Positions 8,129 to 16,389 of a stretch of DNA of 64,000 nt are shown here, one piece after another (the stretch's first letter is position 1; each line of letters opens with the position of its first letter). The stretch comes from Microbacterium sp. TNHR37B (lineage in GTDB: Bacteria; Actinomycetota; Actinomycetes; Actinomycetales; Microbacteriaceae), in NCBI RefSeq assembly GCF_001620065.1, contig NZ_LQGV01000001.1, forward strand, positions 124,001 through 188,000, read 5' to 3'. The position numbers and the translations under genes are program-made. Under the pieces are notes generated by a model. It had not been told where the DNA came from and ran no database searches. It saw only the letters and a list, made by a program, of their open reading frames with translations.

Positions 8129-8944
8129 TCAGGCGCGCTCGACGGGCACCTGCAGCTCGGTCAGCCAGTCCGGTCCCGGCTCGTGGCCGTCGGCATGCAG
8201 GTACACCTCGCGGCACGCGCCCACGACGCGGTAGCCGTCGGTGACGAGGGTCTCCATGAGGGTCGACCACGACTCGCCGATACCGGTCATGTCTCCGTGG
8301 TGGCGCAGGGTGGCGGCGATGGGGATCGCGGGGAGTTCCACCACGTCATACCCGTCGCCGGGCACCGGCTCGGGCTCCGCGGTGTAGGAGACGTGGACGG
8401 TCAGGTCGTTGCCGGATGTGGCGTCGTACCAGAAGATCCCGGGTTCGATGAGTCGGCGCCCCGCGGCCTCCAGCGCCCGGTCGAGACCCTCGATGAGCGG
8501 ACCGATGACGGGTGACACATTCTCCGGCCCACCGCCCGGCGCGACCCCGTGCACCGCGTACACGGTGACGGCGGGGACGTGCGTGTAGACGACATCAGAC
8601 ATGGTGATTCCTTCCAGACGACGGAGGCGCCGCTCGATGCGCGCGAGGTCCTGCTGGGCGGCGGCGACGGACGATGTCAGCTCGCGCCGGCGTGCGTCGA
8701 GGACCGCATGCAGGACGCGGTCCTGCTCGTCGGCGTCGACGACCGTCGCGATCGCGTCCAGGCCCACCCCCAGGTCACGCAGCTCCGCGATGCGCAGCAG
8801 GACGGGCAGCTGCGCGATCGCGTAGAGGCGGTAGCCGCTTCGCGGGTCGACGCGCGCGGGGGCGAGCAGGCCGATGCTGTCGTAGTGACGCAGCATGCGC
8901 ACGCTGACGCGCCCCAGCGCGGCGAACTCTCCGATGGTGTACAT
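8129..8944 (-). CDS. MerR-family regulator with GyrI-like effector-binding domain
   Basis: A 271-residue regulator of the BltR/BmrR type. The MerR helix-turn-helix is seen in YTIGEFAALGRVSVRMLRHYDSIGLL and SGYRLYAIAQL, a linker coiled coil spans about residues 80-112, and the C-terminal 150 residues form a GyrI-like pocket that usually binds hydrophobic cationic drugs. In relatives the activator switches on a neighbouring efflux gene; none is adjacent here, so it may control itself or a distant gene. A near-palindrome just upstream (8961-8981) is a probable operator. Confidence 0.88.
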   Translation of the reverse strand: MYTIGEFAALGRVSVRMLRHYDSIGLLAPARVDPRSGYRLYAIAQLPVLLRIAELRDLGVGLDAIATVVDADEQDRVLHAVLDARRRELTSSVAAAQQDLARIERRLRRLEGITMSDVVYTHVPAVTVYAVHGVAPGGGPENVSPVIGPLIEGLDRALEAAGRRLIEPGIFWYDATSGNDLTVHVSYTAEPEPVPGDGYDVVELPAIPIAATLRHHGDMTGIGESWSTLMETLVTDGYRVVGACREVYLHADGHEPGPDWLTELQVPVERA

Positions 8945-8960
8945 GATGTCCTCACTGTCG

Positions 8961-8981
8961 ACCCTGACACAGTGTGAGGCT
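8961..8981. promoter_or_regulatory. Probable MerR-family operator
   Basis: Ten-base arms ACCCTGACAC and GTGTGAGGCT flank a central A; eight of the ten positions pair. This resembles the long inverted repeats between -35 and -10 of MerR-activated promoters. It lies 17 bases before the start of the MerR gene on its strand, with a possible -35 TTGAGC just beyond it and about 19 bases of spacing to the next hexamer, as expected for this class. Confidence 0.5.
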
Positions 8982-9012
8982 CAAGGTGTTCGCCTCGGCG
9001 GTCTGGGCCGAT

Positions 9013-9031
9013 TTAGGTTAGGGTGGCCTTA
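9013..9031. promoter_or_regulatory. DtxR/IdeR-type iron box before the siderophore uptake operon
   Basis: TTAGGTTAGGGTGGCCTTA matches the 19-base consensus TTAGGTTAGGCTAACCTAA at 15 positions. It contains TAGGTT and TAGGGT, both plausible -10 hexamers, so an iron-loaded DtxR/IdeR protein bound here would block transcription when iron is plentiful. It lies about 67 bases before the binding-protein start. Confidence 0.75.
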
Positions 9032-9097
9032 CCTGACCGTCGCGCCGTCTCCCGAGATGCGCCGGTCTCTTCACCCCCCCAGAGAGGTCTTCTTCGC

Positions 9098-10027
9098 ATG
9101 CGATCTTCCCTGTCCCGTCGAGCGCTCGCCTGGGCGTCTACCGCGGCGCTCTCCGTCCTCCTGCTGGCCGGGTGCGCCGCGCCGGGCGCCGAGCCGGCGG
9201 CCAGCGCGCCCGCGGCGACCCGCACGGTCGAGCACGCGCGCGGCACGGCGACGGTGCCCGACGAGCCGCGGCGGGTCGTCGTGCTCGAGCCGGTGGAACT
9301 GGACACGGCCGTCGCGCTCGGGGTGACTCCGGTGGGGGCAGCGGTCGCCAGCAACGTGGCGGGCGTCCCGAGCTACCTCGGTGTCGACGGCGTGGAGCCG
9401 GTCGGCACGGTTCCCGAGCCGGATCTGGAAGCGATCGCCGCGCTGAAGCCCGACCTCATTCTCGGCACGGAATCCCGGCATTCGAAGCTGTACGACCAGC
9501 TCGCGGCGATCGCGCCGACGGTCTACATGCAGACGCAGGCAGACCCGTGGCAGCAGAACGTGCTGCTGATCGGGGAGGCGCTCGGGCAGAAGGAGCGCGC
9601 CCAGCAACTCGTCGACGGCTTCAACGACCGTTGCGCCGAGATCAAGGACCGCTTCGACGTCGCCGGCAAGACCGCCAACATGATCCGGCCCCGGGACGAG
9701 ACGACGCTCAGCCTCTACGGACCCGTCTCCTTCGCGGGAGGAGCCCTCGAGTGCGTGGGTCTGAGCATTCCGGATCAGGACTGGGAGGACGGGCTGCAGG
9801 CCGACCTCTCGCCGGAGAACATCCTCGACGCCCGCGCCGACTACGTGTTCATCACGACCACCGACGTGGACGACTCCTCGACGATTCCGTCCGCCATCAC
9901 CGAGAACGCGGCGGTGTTCCCCTCGGTGACGCTGGTGGACACGAGCTACTGGGTGTCGGGCGTGGGGCCGAAGGGCGGCGCGCTCGTGCTGGACGACATC
10001 GAACGCTTCCTCGACGCGCAGCAGTGA
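9098..10027 (+). CDS. Iron-siderophore ABC transporter substrate-binding lipoprotein
   Basis: A 309-residue FepB/FhuD-type binding protein anchored outside the membrane. The signal ends in the lipobox LLAGC, with the lipidated Cys near residue 25. The mature domain has the class III pattern: RVVVLEPVELDTAVALG, then PDLEAIAALKPDLILG and ENILDARADYVFITT. The ATG at 9098 is preceded by AGAGAGG about 12 bases upstream; longer in-frame starts would destroy the signal peptide. It is first in a five-gene operon under an iron box. The exact siderophore is unknown; a ferric hydroxamate or catecholate is usual. Confidence 0.92.
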   Translation: MRSSLSRRALAWASTAALSVLLLAGCAAPGAEPAASAPAATRTVEHARGTATVPDEPRRVVVLEPVELDTAVALGVTPVGAAVASNVAGVPSYLGVDGVEPVGTVPEPDLEAIAALKPDLILGTESRHSKLYDQLAAIAPTVYMQTQADPWQQNVLLIGEALGQKERAQQLVDGFNDRCAEIKDRFDVAGKTANMIRPRDETTLSLYGPVSFAGGALECVGLSIPDQDWEDGLQADLSPENILDARADYVFITTTDVDDSSTIPSAITENAAVFPSVTLVDTSYWVSGVGPKGGALVLDDIERFLDAQQ

Positions 10028-11073
10028 CGACGGCCCGACTCGGGCGATCGCGCACCGGCGCGAGCGTGACGACAGGACGGCGAGGCCGGGTGACCCTCGG
10101 CTTCGCCGTCCTCGGCGTGCTCCTCATCGTCGCCGTGGCGCTGTCGCTCACCGTCGGGTCGAACCCCCTCGCCCTCGGAACCGTCCTCGACGTGCTGCGG
10201 GGCGGAGGGTCGGCGGAGGCTCGATACGTCGTCGCCGAGCTGCGCGTGCCGCGCACGGTGGCGGGGGTGCTCGTGGGCGCGGCGCTCGGAGCCGCGGGAG
10301 CACTCATCCAGGCCTACACACGCAATCCGCTCGCCGACCCGGGGATCCTCGGGGTCAATGCCGGAGCCGCGTTCGCGGTCGCGGTCGGCGTCGCGTTCTT
10401 CGGACTCCGGGACATCTCGGCGTTCGTCTGGTTGGCCTTCGCCGGCGCCCTGCTGGTCACTCTCGCCGTCTCCGTGATCGGGTCGGCGGGCCGGGGTGCG
10501 GCCGATCCTCTGCGCTTGACATTGGCGGGTGTCGCCCTCGGCGCCGTCCTTGCGGGGCTCACGACGGGAATGACGCTCAGCAACCCCGACGCCTTCGATC
10601 GGATGCGCTCGTGGAATGCGGGGTCGCTGCTCGGCCGCGACCTCGACGTCGTGGGGGCCGTCGTCCCCTTCGTCATCGCGGGACTCGTCCTCGCGATGCT
10701 CCTTGCCCCGGGGCTGAACGCCCTCGCTCTCGGCGACGACGTGGCTCGTGTTCAGGGTGCGAGAGTCGGCGCGATCCGCGTCGGCGTGATCCTCGCCGTC
10801 ACCGTGCTCGCGGGGACGGCCACCGCCGTGGCGGGCCCGATCTCCTTCGTCGGCCTGATGGTGCCCCACGTCGCGCGCTGGCTGTTCGGGGTCGATCAGC
10901 GCCTGATCCTCGCGGTGTCGATGCTGTCGGCGCCGGTCGTGGTGCTGGCCTCGGATGTCCTCGGGCGGATCCTGATCGCCCCCGCCGAGATCCCCGTCGG
11001 AATCGTGACGGCGTTCGTCGGCGCGCCCGTCCTGATCGCTCTGGCGCGCCGACGGAAGGCGAGCACGCTGTGA
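10024..11073 (+). CDS. FecCD-family iron-siderophore ABC permease (first subunit)
   Basis: A 349-residue BtuC/FecC-type permease with about ten membrane segments. Recognisable family blocks are LRVPRTVAGVLVGAALGAAG, IQAYTRNPLADPGILGVNAG and GPISFVGLMVPHVARWLFG. The start is a GTG that overlaps the stop of the binding-protein gene by four bases (GTGA), so the two are coupled. It pairs with the next permease to form the channel, driven by the ATPase two genes downstream. Confidence 0.93.
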   Translation: MTTARLGRSRTGASVTTGRRGRVTLGFAVLGVLLIVAVALSLTVGSNPLALGTVLDVLRGGGSAEARYVVAELRVPRTVAGVLVGAALGAAGALIQAYTRNPLADPGILGVNAGAAFAVAVGVAFFGLRDISAFVWLAFAGALLVTLAVSVIGSAGRGAADPLRLTLAGVALGAVLAGLTTGMTLSNPDAFDRMRSWNAGSLLGRDLDVVGAVVPFVIAGLVLAMLLAPGLNALALGDDVARVQGARVGAIRVGVILAVTVLAGTATAVAGPISFVGLMVPHVARWLFGVDQRLILAVSMLSAPVVVLASDVLGRILIAPAEIPVGIVTAFVGAPVLIALARRRKASTL

Positions 11074-12143
11074 CGTCCGCGCCGCCCCGTCCCGTCCCAC
11101 CCGCGATCGACCCGGGGTATCGCCGTCTCCGGGTGCGCCTGGGTCCGGTGCGACTCGACTGGCGCGTGCGCAGTCTCCTCGTCGGCGTGGTGCTCGCCGT
11201 CGTCGTCGCCGTGCTCGGCGTGCTCTCGCTCGGTCTCGGGTCCTACCCCCTCACACCGGAGGCCGTCGTCCGCGCGCTCTTCGGAGGCGGTGAGGCCCTC
11301 GACCGCACCGTCGTCACGGAGTGGCGGCTGCCGCGCACGACGGCGGCGATCGCCTTCGGCGCCTTCCTCGCCGTCGCGGGGGCGCTCTTCCAGACGGTGA
11401 CTCGCAACCCCCTCGCCAGCCCCGACATCCTCGGCTTGTCCAACGGCGCCTTCACGGGGATGCTGCTGACGATGGTGTTCGTCTCCACGAGCTGGCCCGT
11501 CCTCATGGCGGGAGCCACCGGGGGAGGGATCCTCACCGCGCTGCTCATCTGGGCGCTCGCCCGACGAGGCGGTGTGCAGGGGTTCCGGCTCATCGTCGTC
11601 GGCATCGGCGTCGCGGCCCTCCTGTCGTCGCTCAACACGTGGATGCTCCTGGAGGTGGAGCTGGAGACCGCGATGTTCGCGTCGGCGTGGGGCGCGGGGA
11701 GCCTCAACGGTGTCGCGGCCCCCCAGGTCGTCGGCGCGATCGCCTGCGCCGCGCCACTGCTGCTCCTGCTCGTTGCCCTCACCCCACGCCTGCGTCAACT
11801 CGACCTGGGCGACGACGTGGCCACCGCGACCGGGGCGACGCCCCAGGGGGTGCGCACGGTCGCGCTGCTCGTGGGGGTCGGGCTGGTCGCCCTCGCGACC
11901 GCCGTGATGGGTCCCGTGGCCTTCATCGCCTTCGCCGCCCCGCAGGTGGCGCGCCGGATCGCCCGCACGCCCCACCTCTCCCTCGGAGTCTCGGCCCTCG
12001 TCGGTGCGCTCCTGCTGCTGGCGTCGGACGTCGTCGCCCAGCACGTCCTTCCCGTCACCCTCCCCGTCGGCGTCGTCACCGTCTCCGTCGGGGGGCTGTA
12101 CCTCGTCCTCGTCCTCGTCCAGGAGATCCGCCGCCGTGCCTGA
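11070..12143 (+). CDS. FecCD-family iron-siderophore ABC permease (second subunit)
   Basis: A 357-residue permease paralogous to its upstream neighbour, with the blocks WRLPRTTAAIAFGAFLAVAG, FQTVTRNPLASPDILGLSNG and GPVAFIAFAAPQVARRIART. The family's GPISFVGLMVPH region is altered to GPVAFIAFAAPQ, a variation common in FepG-like second subunits. The GTG start overlaps the preceding stop by four bases. The N-terminal 30 residues are an extra cytoplasmic extension. Confidence 0.93.
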   Translation: MTSAPPRPVPPAIDPGYRRLRVRLGPVRLDWRVRSLLVGVVLAVVVAVLGVLSLGLGSYPLTPEAVVRALFGGGEALDRTVVTEWRLPRTTAAIAFGAFLAVAGALFQTVTRNPLASPDILGLSNGAFTGMLLTMVFVSTSWPVLMAGATGGGILTALLIWALARRGGVQGFRLIVVGIGVAALLSSLNTWMLLEVELETAMFASAWGAGSLNGVAAPQVVGAIACAAPLLLLLVALTPRLRQLDLGDDVATATGATPQGVRTVALLVGVGLVALATAVMGPVAFIAFAAPQVARRIARTPHLSLGVSALVGALLLLASDVVAQHVLPVTLPVGVVTVSVGGLYLVLVLVQEIRRRA

Positions 12144-12996
12144 AGAGCTCTCACGCCCCCCATCCGTCTCCGCTCGGCTCCGTGCCGAAGCCGTCCGCCT
12201 GGGGTACGACGGCGCGGCCATCATCGAGGAGCTGACCGCCGAGATCCCCGATGGCTCCTTCACCGTCATCATCGGCCCCAACGCGTGCGGCAAGTCAACT
12301 CTGCTGCGCGGACTGTCGCGACTGCTCGCTCCACGCTCCGGTGCCGTGATCCTGGACGGGAAGGAGATCACCGAACGACCGGCCAAAGACGTCGCCCGGC
12401 GTCTCGGGCTCCTTCCGCAGACCGCGCTCGCCCCCGACGGCATCACCGTCGCCGACCTCGTCGGCCGCGGCCGGTATCCGCACCAGGGCTTCCTGCGTCA
12501 GTGGTCGGAACGCGACGAGCAGGCGGTGCACGACGCGCTCGCCGCCACCGGCACGACCGAGCTCGCCCCCCGCCGGGTGGAGGAGCTGTCAGGAGGCCAG
12601 CGTCAGCGCGTGTGGGTGGCGATGGTGCTGGCGCAGGAGACGGATCTGCTGCTCCTCGACGAGCCGACGACCTTCCTCGACATCGCGCATCAGGTGGAGC
12701 TGATGGAACTGTTCGCGCACCTCAATCGTCAGGGTCGCACGATCGTGGCCGTCCTCCACGATCTCAACCACGCCGCGCGCTACGCCGACCACATCATCGC
12801 GATGCGGCAGGGGCGGATCGTCGCGGCGGGGTCTCCCACCGAGGTGGTCACGAGTGAGCGGGTGGAGGAGATCTACGGGCTCCCCAATGTCGTGATCGCC
12901 GACCCCGTCACAGGGGGTCCGCTCGTCGTTCCCCGGGGCGTTCCCGTCCCGGCGGTCGAAGGGCCTGTCCCGACCTCTGAAGGAGAGGAGCGGTGA
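12136..12996 (+). CDS. Iron-siderophore ABC transporter ATP-binding protein
   Basis: A 286-residue FepC/FecE-type ATPase that powers import by the two permeases. Walker A is GPNACGKST (about residue 44), the Q-loop LLPQTALAPDG, the signature LSGGQRQRVWVAM (about residue 154), Walker B LLLLDEPTTFLD and the switch His in VLHDLNHA. The GTG at 12136 lies eight bases inside the permease gene, in keeping with the overlapping starts of this operon. The last 35 residues are a Pro/Val-rich tail beyond the usual end of the family. Confidence 0.94.
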   Translation: MPEELSRPPSVSARLRAEAVRLGYDGAAIIEELTAEIPDGSFTVIIGPNACGKSTLLRGLSRLLAPRSGAVILDGKEITERPAKDVARRLGLLPQTALAPDGITVADLVGRGRYPHQGFLRQWSERDEQAVHDALAATGTTELAPRRVEELSGGQRQRVWVAMVLAQETDLLLLDEPTTFLDIAHQVELMELFAHLNRQGRTIVAVLHDLNHAARYADHIIAMRQGRIVAAGSPTEVVTSERVEEIYGLPNVVIADPVTGGPLVVPRGVPVPAVEGPVPTSEGEER

Positions 12997-13850
12997 GCTC
13001 GGTCGCAGAGGCCGGCCGCCACTGGGAGTACAGCGCCTTCCCGGTGCGGGTCGCCGCCGTCCAGCGCCTCAGCCCCGGCTTCGTCAGGATCACTCTCGCC
13101 GGTCCATCCCTCGTCCACTTCGCCGCGTGGGGACTCGATCAGCGGATCAAGCTCGTCCTCCCCATGCCCGATGGCACGCGGCCCGAGTTCGGGCTGCTCG
13201 ACGAGCCGACGCCGCATCCCCAGGAGTGGTACACCCGGTGGAAGCAGCTGCCCGTGGAACGGCGCAACGTGCTGCGCACGTATACGCCGTCGGCGATCCG
13301 CCCCGAGCGCGCCGAGATCGACGTGGACGTGTACGTTCACCAGCCGGCCGGTCCGGCATCGGCGTGGGCGCTCTCGTGCACGGTCGGCGACGAGCTCGTG
13401 CTGACGGGCCCCGACGCCCGCGTCGGCTTCACCGGCTACGGCATCCACTACACGCCGCCGAGACCGCCCTCCCGTGTGGTGCTGATCGGCGACGAGTCCG
13501 CACTGCCGGCCATCAACAACATCGTCCGACAGCGCGCCGAGAACGTGCGGTTCGAGATCTTCCTCGAGCTGGGCGATCCGGCGGACGACACGCTCGTGCC
13601 GGTGAGCGACGGCGACCGAGTGGAGGTCGTGCGGCGTCGGGGCACCGGCGGCGAAGCCCTGGAAAGCGCGATCGCGGGGTGGGACGGTGCCGAGGAGGTG
13701 GCCGCCGATCCCGACGCGTACGTCTGGATCGCGGGGGAGACCGGCGCCACCGCGCGCATGCGACGGCACCTGACCGCGGCGATGCGGATCGACAAGGAGC
13801 GGGTCGCCTTCCTCGGGTACTGGAAGCACGGCGGTCCGCTCGTCTCCTGA
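12993..13850 (+). CDS. Siderophore-interacting protein (NAD(P)H-dependent ferric-siderophore reductase)
   Basis: A 285-residue SIP-family flavoprotein (ViuB/YqjH type) that reduces imported ferric-siderophore in the cytoplasm to free the iron. The FAD domain contains RVAAVQRLSPGFVRITLAG and the flavin motif LRTYTPSAIR near residue 91; the C-terminal domain has VLIGDESALPAINNI and the nucleotide-binding WIAGETGATARMRRHL near residue 246. The GTG overlaps the ATPase stop by four bases. Its place at the end of the operon completes the path from capture to reductive release. Confidence 0.93.
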   Translation: MSSVAEAGRHWEYSAFPVRVAAVQRLSPGFVRITLAGPSLVHFAAWGLDQRIKLVLPMPDGTRPEFGLLDEPTPHPQEWYTRWKQLPVERRNVLRTYTPSAIRPERAEIDVDVYVHQPAGPASAWALSCTVGDELVLTGPDARVGFTGYGIHYTPPRPPSRVVLIGDESALPAINNIVRQRAENVRFEIFLELGDPADDTLVPVSDGDRVEVVRRRGTGGEALESAIAGWDGAEEVAADPDAYVWIAGETGATARMRRHLTAAMRIDKERVAFLGYWKHGGPLVS

Positions 13851-13866
13851 GCGAAGGCTCGGCGGT

Positions 13867-14592
13867 TCAGCTCCGCTGGAAGACCCGCTCGCCGTCGATC
13901 TCCTCGCCGGTCGCGACGAACCCGGCCCCGATGTACAGCGCGATGGCGCGCTCGTTGTCGGGGCGGACGCCGAGCAGGATCCGGTCGCAGCCCTCGAGCG
14001 ACGACATGCGCGAGAGAATCTGGTCCAGGGCTGCCCGCGCGTACCCGCGGCCTTGGAAGCGCTGATCGATCATCAGGCGGTAGATCCAGTAGTTGCCGTC
14101 GTCCGGGTCGAGGGCGCACATCGCGAAGCCCACGATCTCCTCGCCGGCGCGCACGACGAGCGGAGTGCAGAAGGAGTGCTCCGCAGCCTCGTCCAGGGAC
14201 GCTTCGTTCGTCGCGACGAAACCGTCCTGCTCGGGTCGGACTGAGAGGGCGATGACGACATCGCGGTCCTCCGGCAGGAACGGGGTGACGCGCACCGCGG
14301 CGGTGGCACCGTCCGGAACCCGAGTGATCTCGTAGCGGCGTTCGATGCCGGCGGTGGCCGTGCCCCACGTGCTCGCGGCGGCGTTTCGCTGATGTTCGGC
14401 GAAGGCGGCCTCGTCGGCGAAGAGTTCCTCGACGCTCCACACCCTCGGGTCGGCCGTCGGGTTCACCTCGAAGCGCAAGCATCCGGGCTCTGCCCGGGTG
14501 CGGGCGACGTGGTCGGGGAGATGACGCTCGACAGTGGCGGCTTCGACGTCGTCACGGCAGAGGAGGCGGCCGGTGAGGTGGATTCGGGGCAT
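13867..14592 (-). CDS. Fusion of an ABM-type monooxygenase-fold domain with a GNAT acetyltransferase
   Basis: A 241-residue two-domain protein. Residues 1-90 have the antibiotic-biosynthesis-monooxygenase (dimeric alpha-beta barrel) pattern: VERHLPDHVARTRAEPGCLR, then FEVNPTADPRVWSVEELFADEAAFAEHQ. Residues 95-241 are a GNAT domain of the PaiA/BltD type, with YRLMIDQRFQGRGYARAAL carrying the acetyl-CoA loop and ERAIALYIGAGF near the end. The ATG at 14592 is chosen because the fold begins there; longer versions run into simple repeats. Its leader contains four SD-like AGAAGG repeats and a long stem-loop. The reaction is unknown; a detoxification role is an inference from the GNAT subfamily. Confidence 0.8.
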   Translation of the reverse strand: MPRIHLTGRLLCRDDVEAATVERHLPDHVARTRAEPGCLRFEVNPTADPRVWSVEELFADEAAFAEHQRNAAASTWGTATAGIERRYEITRVPDGATAAVRVTPFLPEDRDVVIALSVRPEQDGFVATNEASLDEAAEHSFCTPLVVRAGEEIVGFAMCALDPDDGNYWIYRLMIDQRFQGRGYARAALDQILSRMSSLEGCDRILLGVRPDNERAIALYIGAGFVATGEEIDGERVFQRS

Positions 14593-14609
14593 GTGTGGTC
14601 TTTCGTCGT

Positions 14610-14649
14610 CCTTCTCGGTCCTTCTCGGGCCTTCTCGGTCCTTCTCGGC
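14610..14649. repeat. Four tandem 10-base repeats in the leader of the ABM-GNAT gene
   Basis: Units CCTTCTCGGT, CCTTCTCGGG, CCTTCTCGGT and CCTTCTCGGC follow each other exactly, varying only in the tenth base. On the gene strand each unit reads NCCGAGAAGG, so a Shine-Dalgarno-like AGAAGG recurs every ten bases, the nearest ending about 18 bases before the ATG at 14592. Slippage here would change the number and distance of these sites. Confidence 0.85.
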
Positions 14650-14654
14650 GGGCC

Positions 14655-14719
14655 AAAAGCAGGCCGGATCGCCGCCGCACCGCCTTCCCGGCCTCCAGCG
14701 GCGGTTCGGGCCTGCTTTT
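14655..14719. other. Long nested inverted repeat between the divergent ABM-GNAT and thiM genes
   Basis: AAAAGCAGGCC (14655-14665) pairs perfectly with GGCCTGCTTTT (14709-14719), and inside it CCGCCGC (14672-14678) pairs with GCGGCGG (14698-14704). The outer stem ends in a T-run on either strand, so it could act as a terminator or attenuator. A -10-like TAGCCT on the minus strand at 14784-14789 would place it in the leader of the ABM-GNAT transcript. Confidence 0.6.
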
Positions 14720-14834
14720 CGCGCGCGGAACACGGGTGACGTCGTCGCCGGTGAGACGGCTCGCGGCGGTGCGCGGTATCCCGAGGCTATCGATACCCCG
14801 GAGGGTGGCGGTCACGACCACCGGCGCACCCGGG

Positions 14835-14840
14835 TAACGT
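14835..14840 (+). promoter_or_regulatory. Probable -10 of the thiamine operon
   Basis: TAACGT ends twelve bases before the first paired base of the TPP riboswitch, so transcription would begin near 14847, just ahead of the aptamer. No clear -35 was seen, as is common for this organism. Confidence 0.45.
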
Positions 14841-14851
14841 GGAGCCCAACA

Positions 14852-14930
14852 CGTGACACGGGGTGCCCGCCAGGGCTGAGATCACACCCGTCGAACCTGA
14901 TCTAGTTCGTACTAGCGAAGGGATGTCGCG
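14852..14930 (+). promoter_or_regulatory. TPP riboswitch (THI box)
   Basis: The conserved elements are all present: ACACGGGGTGCCC, GGCTGAGATCACACC, CGAACCTGATCTAG and GCGAAGGGA. Helix P1 is CGTGACA (14852-14858) with TGTCGCG (14924-14930, one wobble pair), ending two bases before the thiM ATG at 14933. The only SD-like sequence, GAAGGGA at 14917-14923, is part of the aptamer's conserved 3' element, so thiamine pyrophosphate binding should block ribosome access directly rather than by termination. Confidence 0.95.
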
Positions 14931-14932
14931 CC

Positions 14933-15742
14933 ATGACGCGCACGCCACCGCCTCTGATCGACTCCACTTGTGCGGCCTGGGAGGAGGTGCGCTCCCGCTC
15001 GCCGCTCGTCCACTGCATCACCAACAGCGTGGTCATTGGGATGACCGCCAATGCCGTCCTCGCCCTCGGCGGCGCCCCCGCAATGGTCGACATCCCAGGG
15101 GAGGCGGGCCCGTTCGCGGCGGCGGCATCGGGTCTCCTCGTCAATCTCGGTACCCCCACCACCGAGCAGCGCCAGGCGACGCGTGAGGCCGTCGCCGCCG
15201 CGAAGGGAGCCGGAACTCCCTGGGTGCTCGACCCCGTCGCGGTCGGCTCCCTGCCCGTGCGCACCCCGCTCGCTCATGACCTTGCGTCGCAGTCACCCGC
15301 GATCGTTCGCGGCAACGCCTCGGAGATCATTGCGCTCGCCGGCGGCGGGGCCGGAGGGCGCGGTGTCGACGCCACCGACGACGTCGAGGCCGCCGCTTCC
15401 TTCGCGGTCGCCCTCGCCGCTCGCACCGGCGGCGCGGTCGCCGTTTCTGGGCCCGTCGATCTGATCATCGCCGACGGACGGTCCGCCCGCGTCCGCAACG
15501 GTCACGCTCTGCTCACGCGGATGACCGGGGGCGGCTGTGCCCTCGGTGCGGTGATGGCAGCGTTCGCCGCGGTCGAGTCCGACGCGTTCGTCGCCGCGAC
15601 GGCAGCCTCCGTCGTCTACGGGGTGGCCGCCGACGTGGCGGCCGAAGGCGCCGCCGGTCCCGGGTCCTTCGCGGTCGCCTTCCTCGACGCGCTCGCCGGT
15701 CTCACCGCCGACGCGATTCTCGCTCGGGGTGTGGTCGCATGA
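14933..15742 (+). CDS. thiM: Hydroxyethylthiazole kinase ThiM
   Basis: A 269-residue kinase that phosphorylates hydroxyethylthiazole for salvage into thiamine. The family start is clear in [26 protein letters not shown] with the substrate-binding Asn-Ser, followed by [26 protein letters not shown] and RGNASEI; the catalytic glycine-rich end is [17 protein letters not shown] with the Cys of the anion hole. It is first in the riboswitch-controlled operon and overlaps thiE by four bases. Together with ThiD and ThiE it lets the cell build thiamine phosphate from salvaged thiazole and pyrimidine; no thiC or thiG is present in the window. Confidence 0.96.
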   Translation: MTRTPPPLIDSTCAAWEEVRSRSPLVHCITNSVVIGMTANAVLALGGAPAMVDIPGEAGPFAAAASGLLVNLGTPTTEQRQATREAVAAAKGAGTPWVLDPVAVGSLPVRTPLAHDLASQSPAIVRGNASEIIALAGGGAGGRGVDATDDVEAAASFAVALAARTGGAVAVSGPVDLIIADGRSARVRNGHALLTRMTGGGCALGAVMAAFAAVESDAFVAATAASVVYGVAADVAAEGAAGPGSFAVAFLDALAGLTADAILARGVVA

Positions 15743-16389
15743 TCGATCTCTCGTTGTCGCTCGTGACCGACTCCGGTATCGCGACCCGCGCGGGGCACGA
15801 TCTGGCGGACCTCGTGGCCGCGGCCGTGGCGAACGGCGTGACCTCGGTGCAGGTGCGGGAGAAGACTCTGTCCGGCCGCGCTTTCCTGGAGACGGTCTGC
15901 CGGATCGCCGAGGTCGTCCCCGACGGCGTTCCCGTCATCGTCAACGACCGCGTGGACGTCTACCTCGCCGCCCGTGCGGCCGGCGCCGCCGTCGCGGGCG
16001 TCCATGTGGGGCAGTCCGACCTGCCTCCCCGGCTCGTGCGCACACTCATCGGCGACGACGCCGTGCTGGGTCTGACCGCCGGCACGCCCGGGCAGGTCGT
16101 CCGGGCTGCGCGCGACGATGCGCGGATCGACTACGTGGGCGTCGGAGCGCTCCATGCCACGCGGACCAAACCCGACGCGCCGCCCGCGCTGGGGCTCGCC
16201 GGCGCGCGGACCGTGCTGGCGGAGTGCACGCTGCCGGCGGTCGTGATCGGTGGCGTCACCGCCGTCGATGTCGCGGGTCTGCGCGCCGCCGGCGCCGCCG
16301 GGGTCGCCGTCGTCTCGGCCATCTGCGGGGCCCCGGATCCCGGACCGGCCGCGCGAGAGCTCCGGCGGGCGTGGGAGGAGGCGGCATGA
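15739..16389 (+). CDS. thiE: Thiamine-phosphate synthase ThiE
   Basis: A 216-residue TIM-barrel enzyme joining HMP pyrophosphate and thiazole phosphate. Key motifs are [16 protein letters not shown] (pyrophosphate and Arg/Lys contacts), [17 protein letters not shown] with the conserved Asn-Asp, [15 protein letters not shown] with the Asp metal ligand, and [18 protein letters not shown] for the phosphate. It starts with ATGA overlap on thiM and its stop overlaps the thiD-tenA start, so all three genes are coupled. Confidence 0.95.
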   Translation: MIDLSLSLVTDSGIATRAGHDLADLVAAAVANGVTSVQVREKTLSGRAFLETVCRIAEVVPDGVPVIVNDRVDVYLAARAAGAAVAGVHVGQSDLPPRLVRTLIGDDAVLGLTAGTPGQVVRAARDDARIDYVGVGALHATRTKPDAPPALGLAGARTVLAECTLPAVVIGGVTAVDVAGLRAAGAAGVAVVSAICGAPDPGPAARELRRAWEEAA

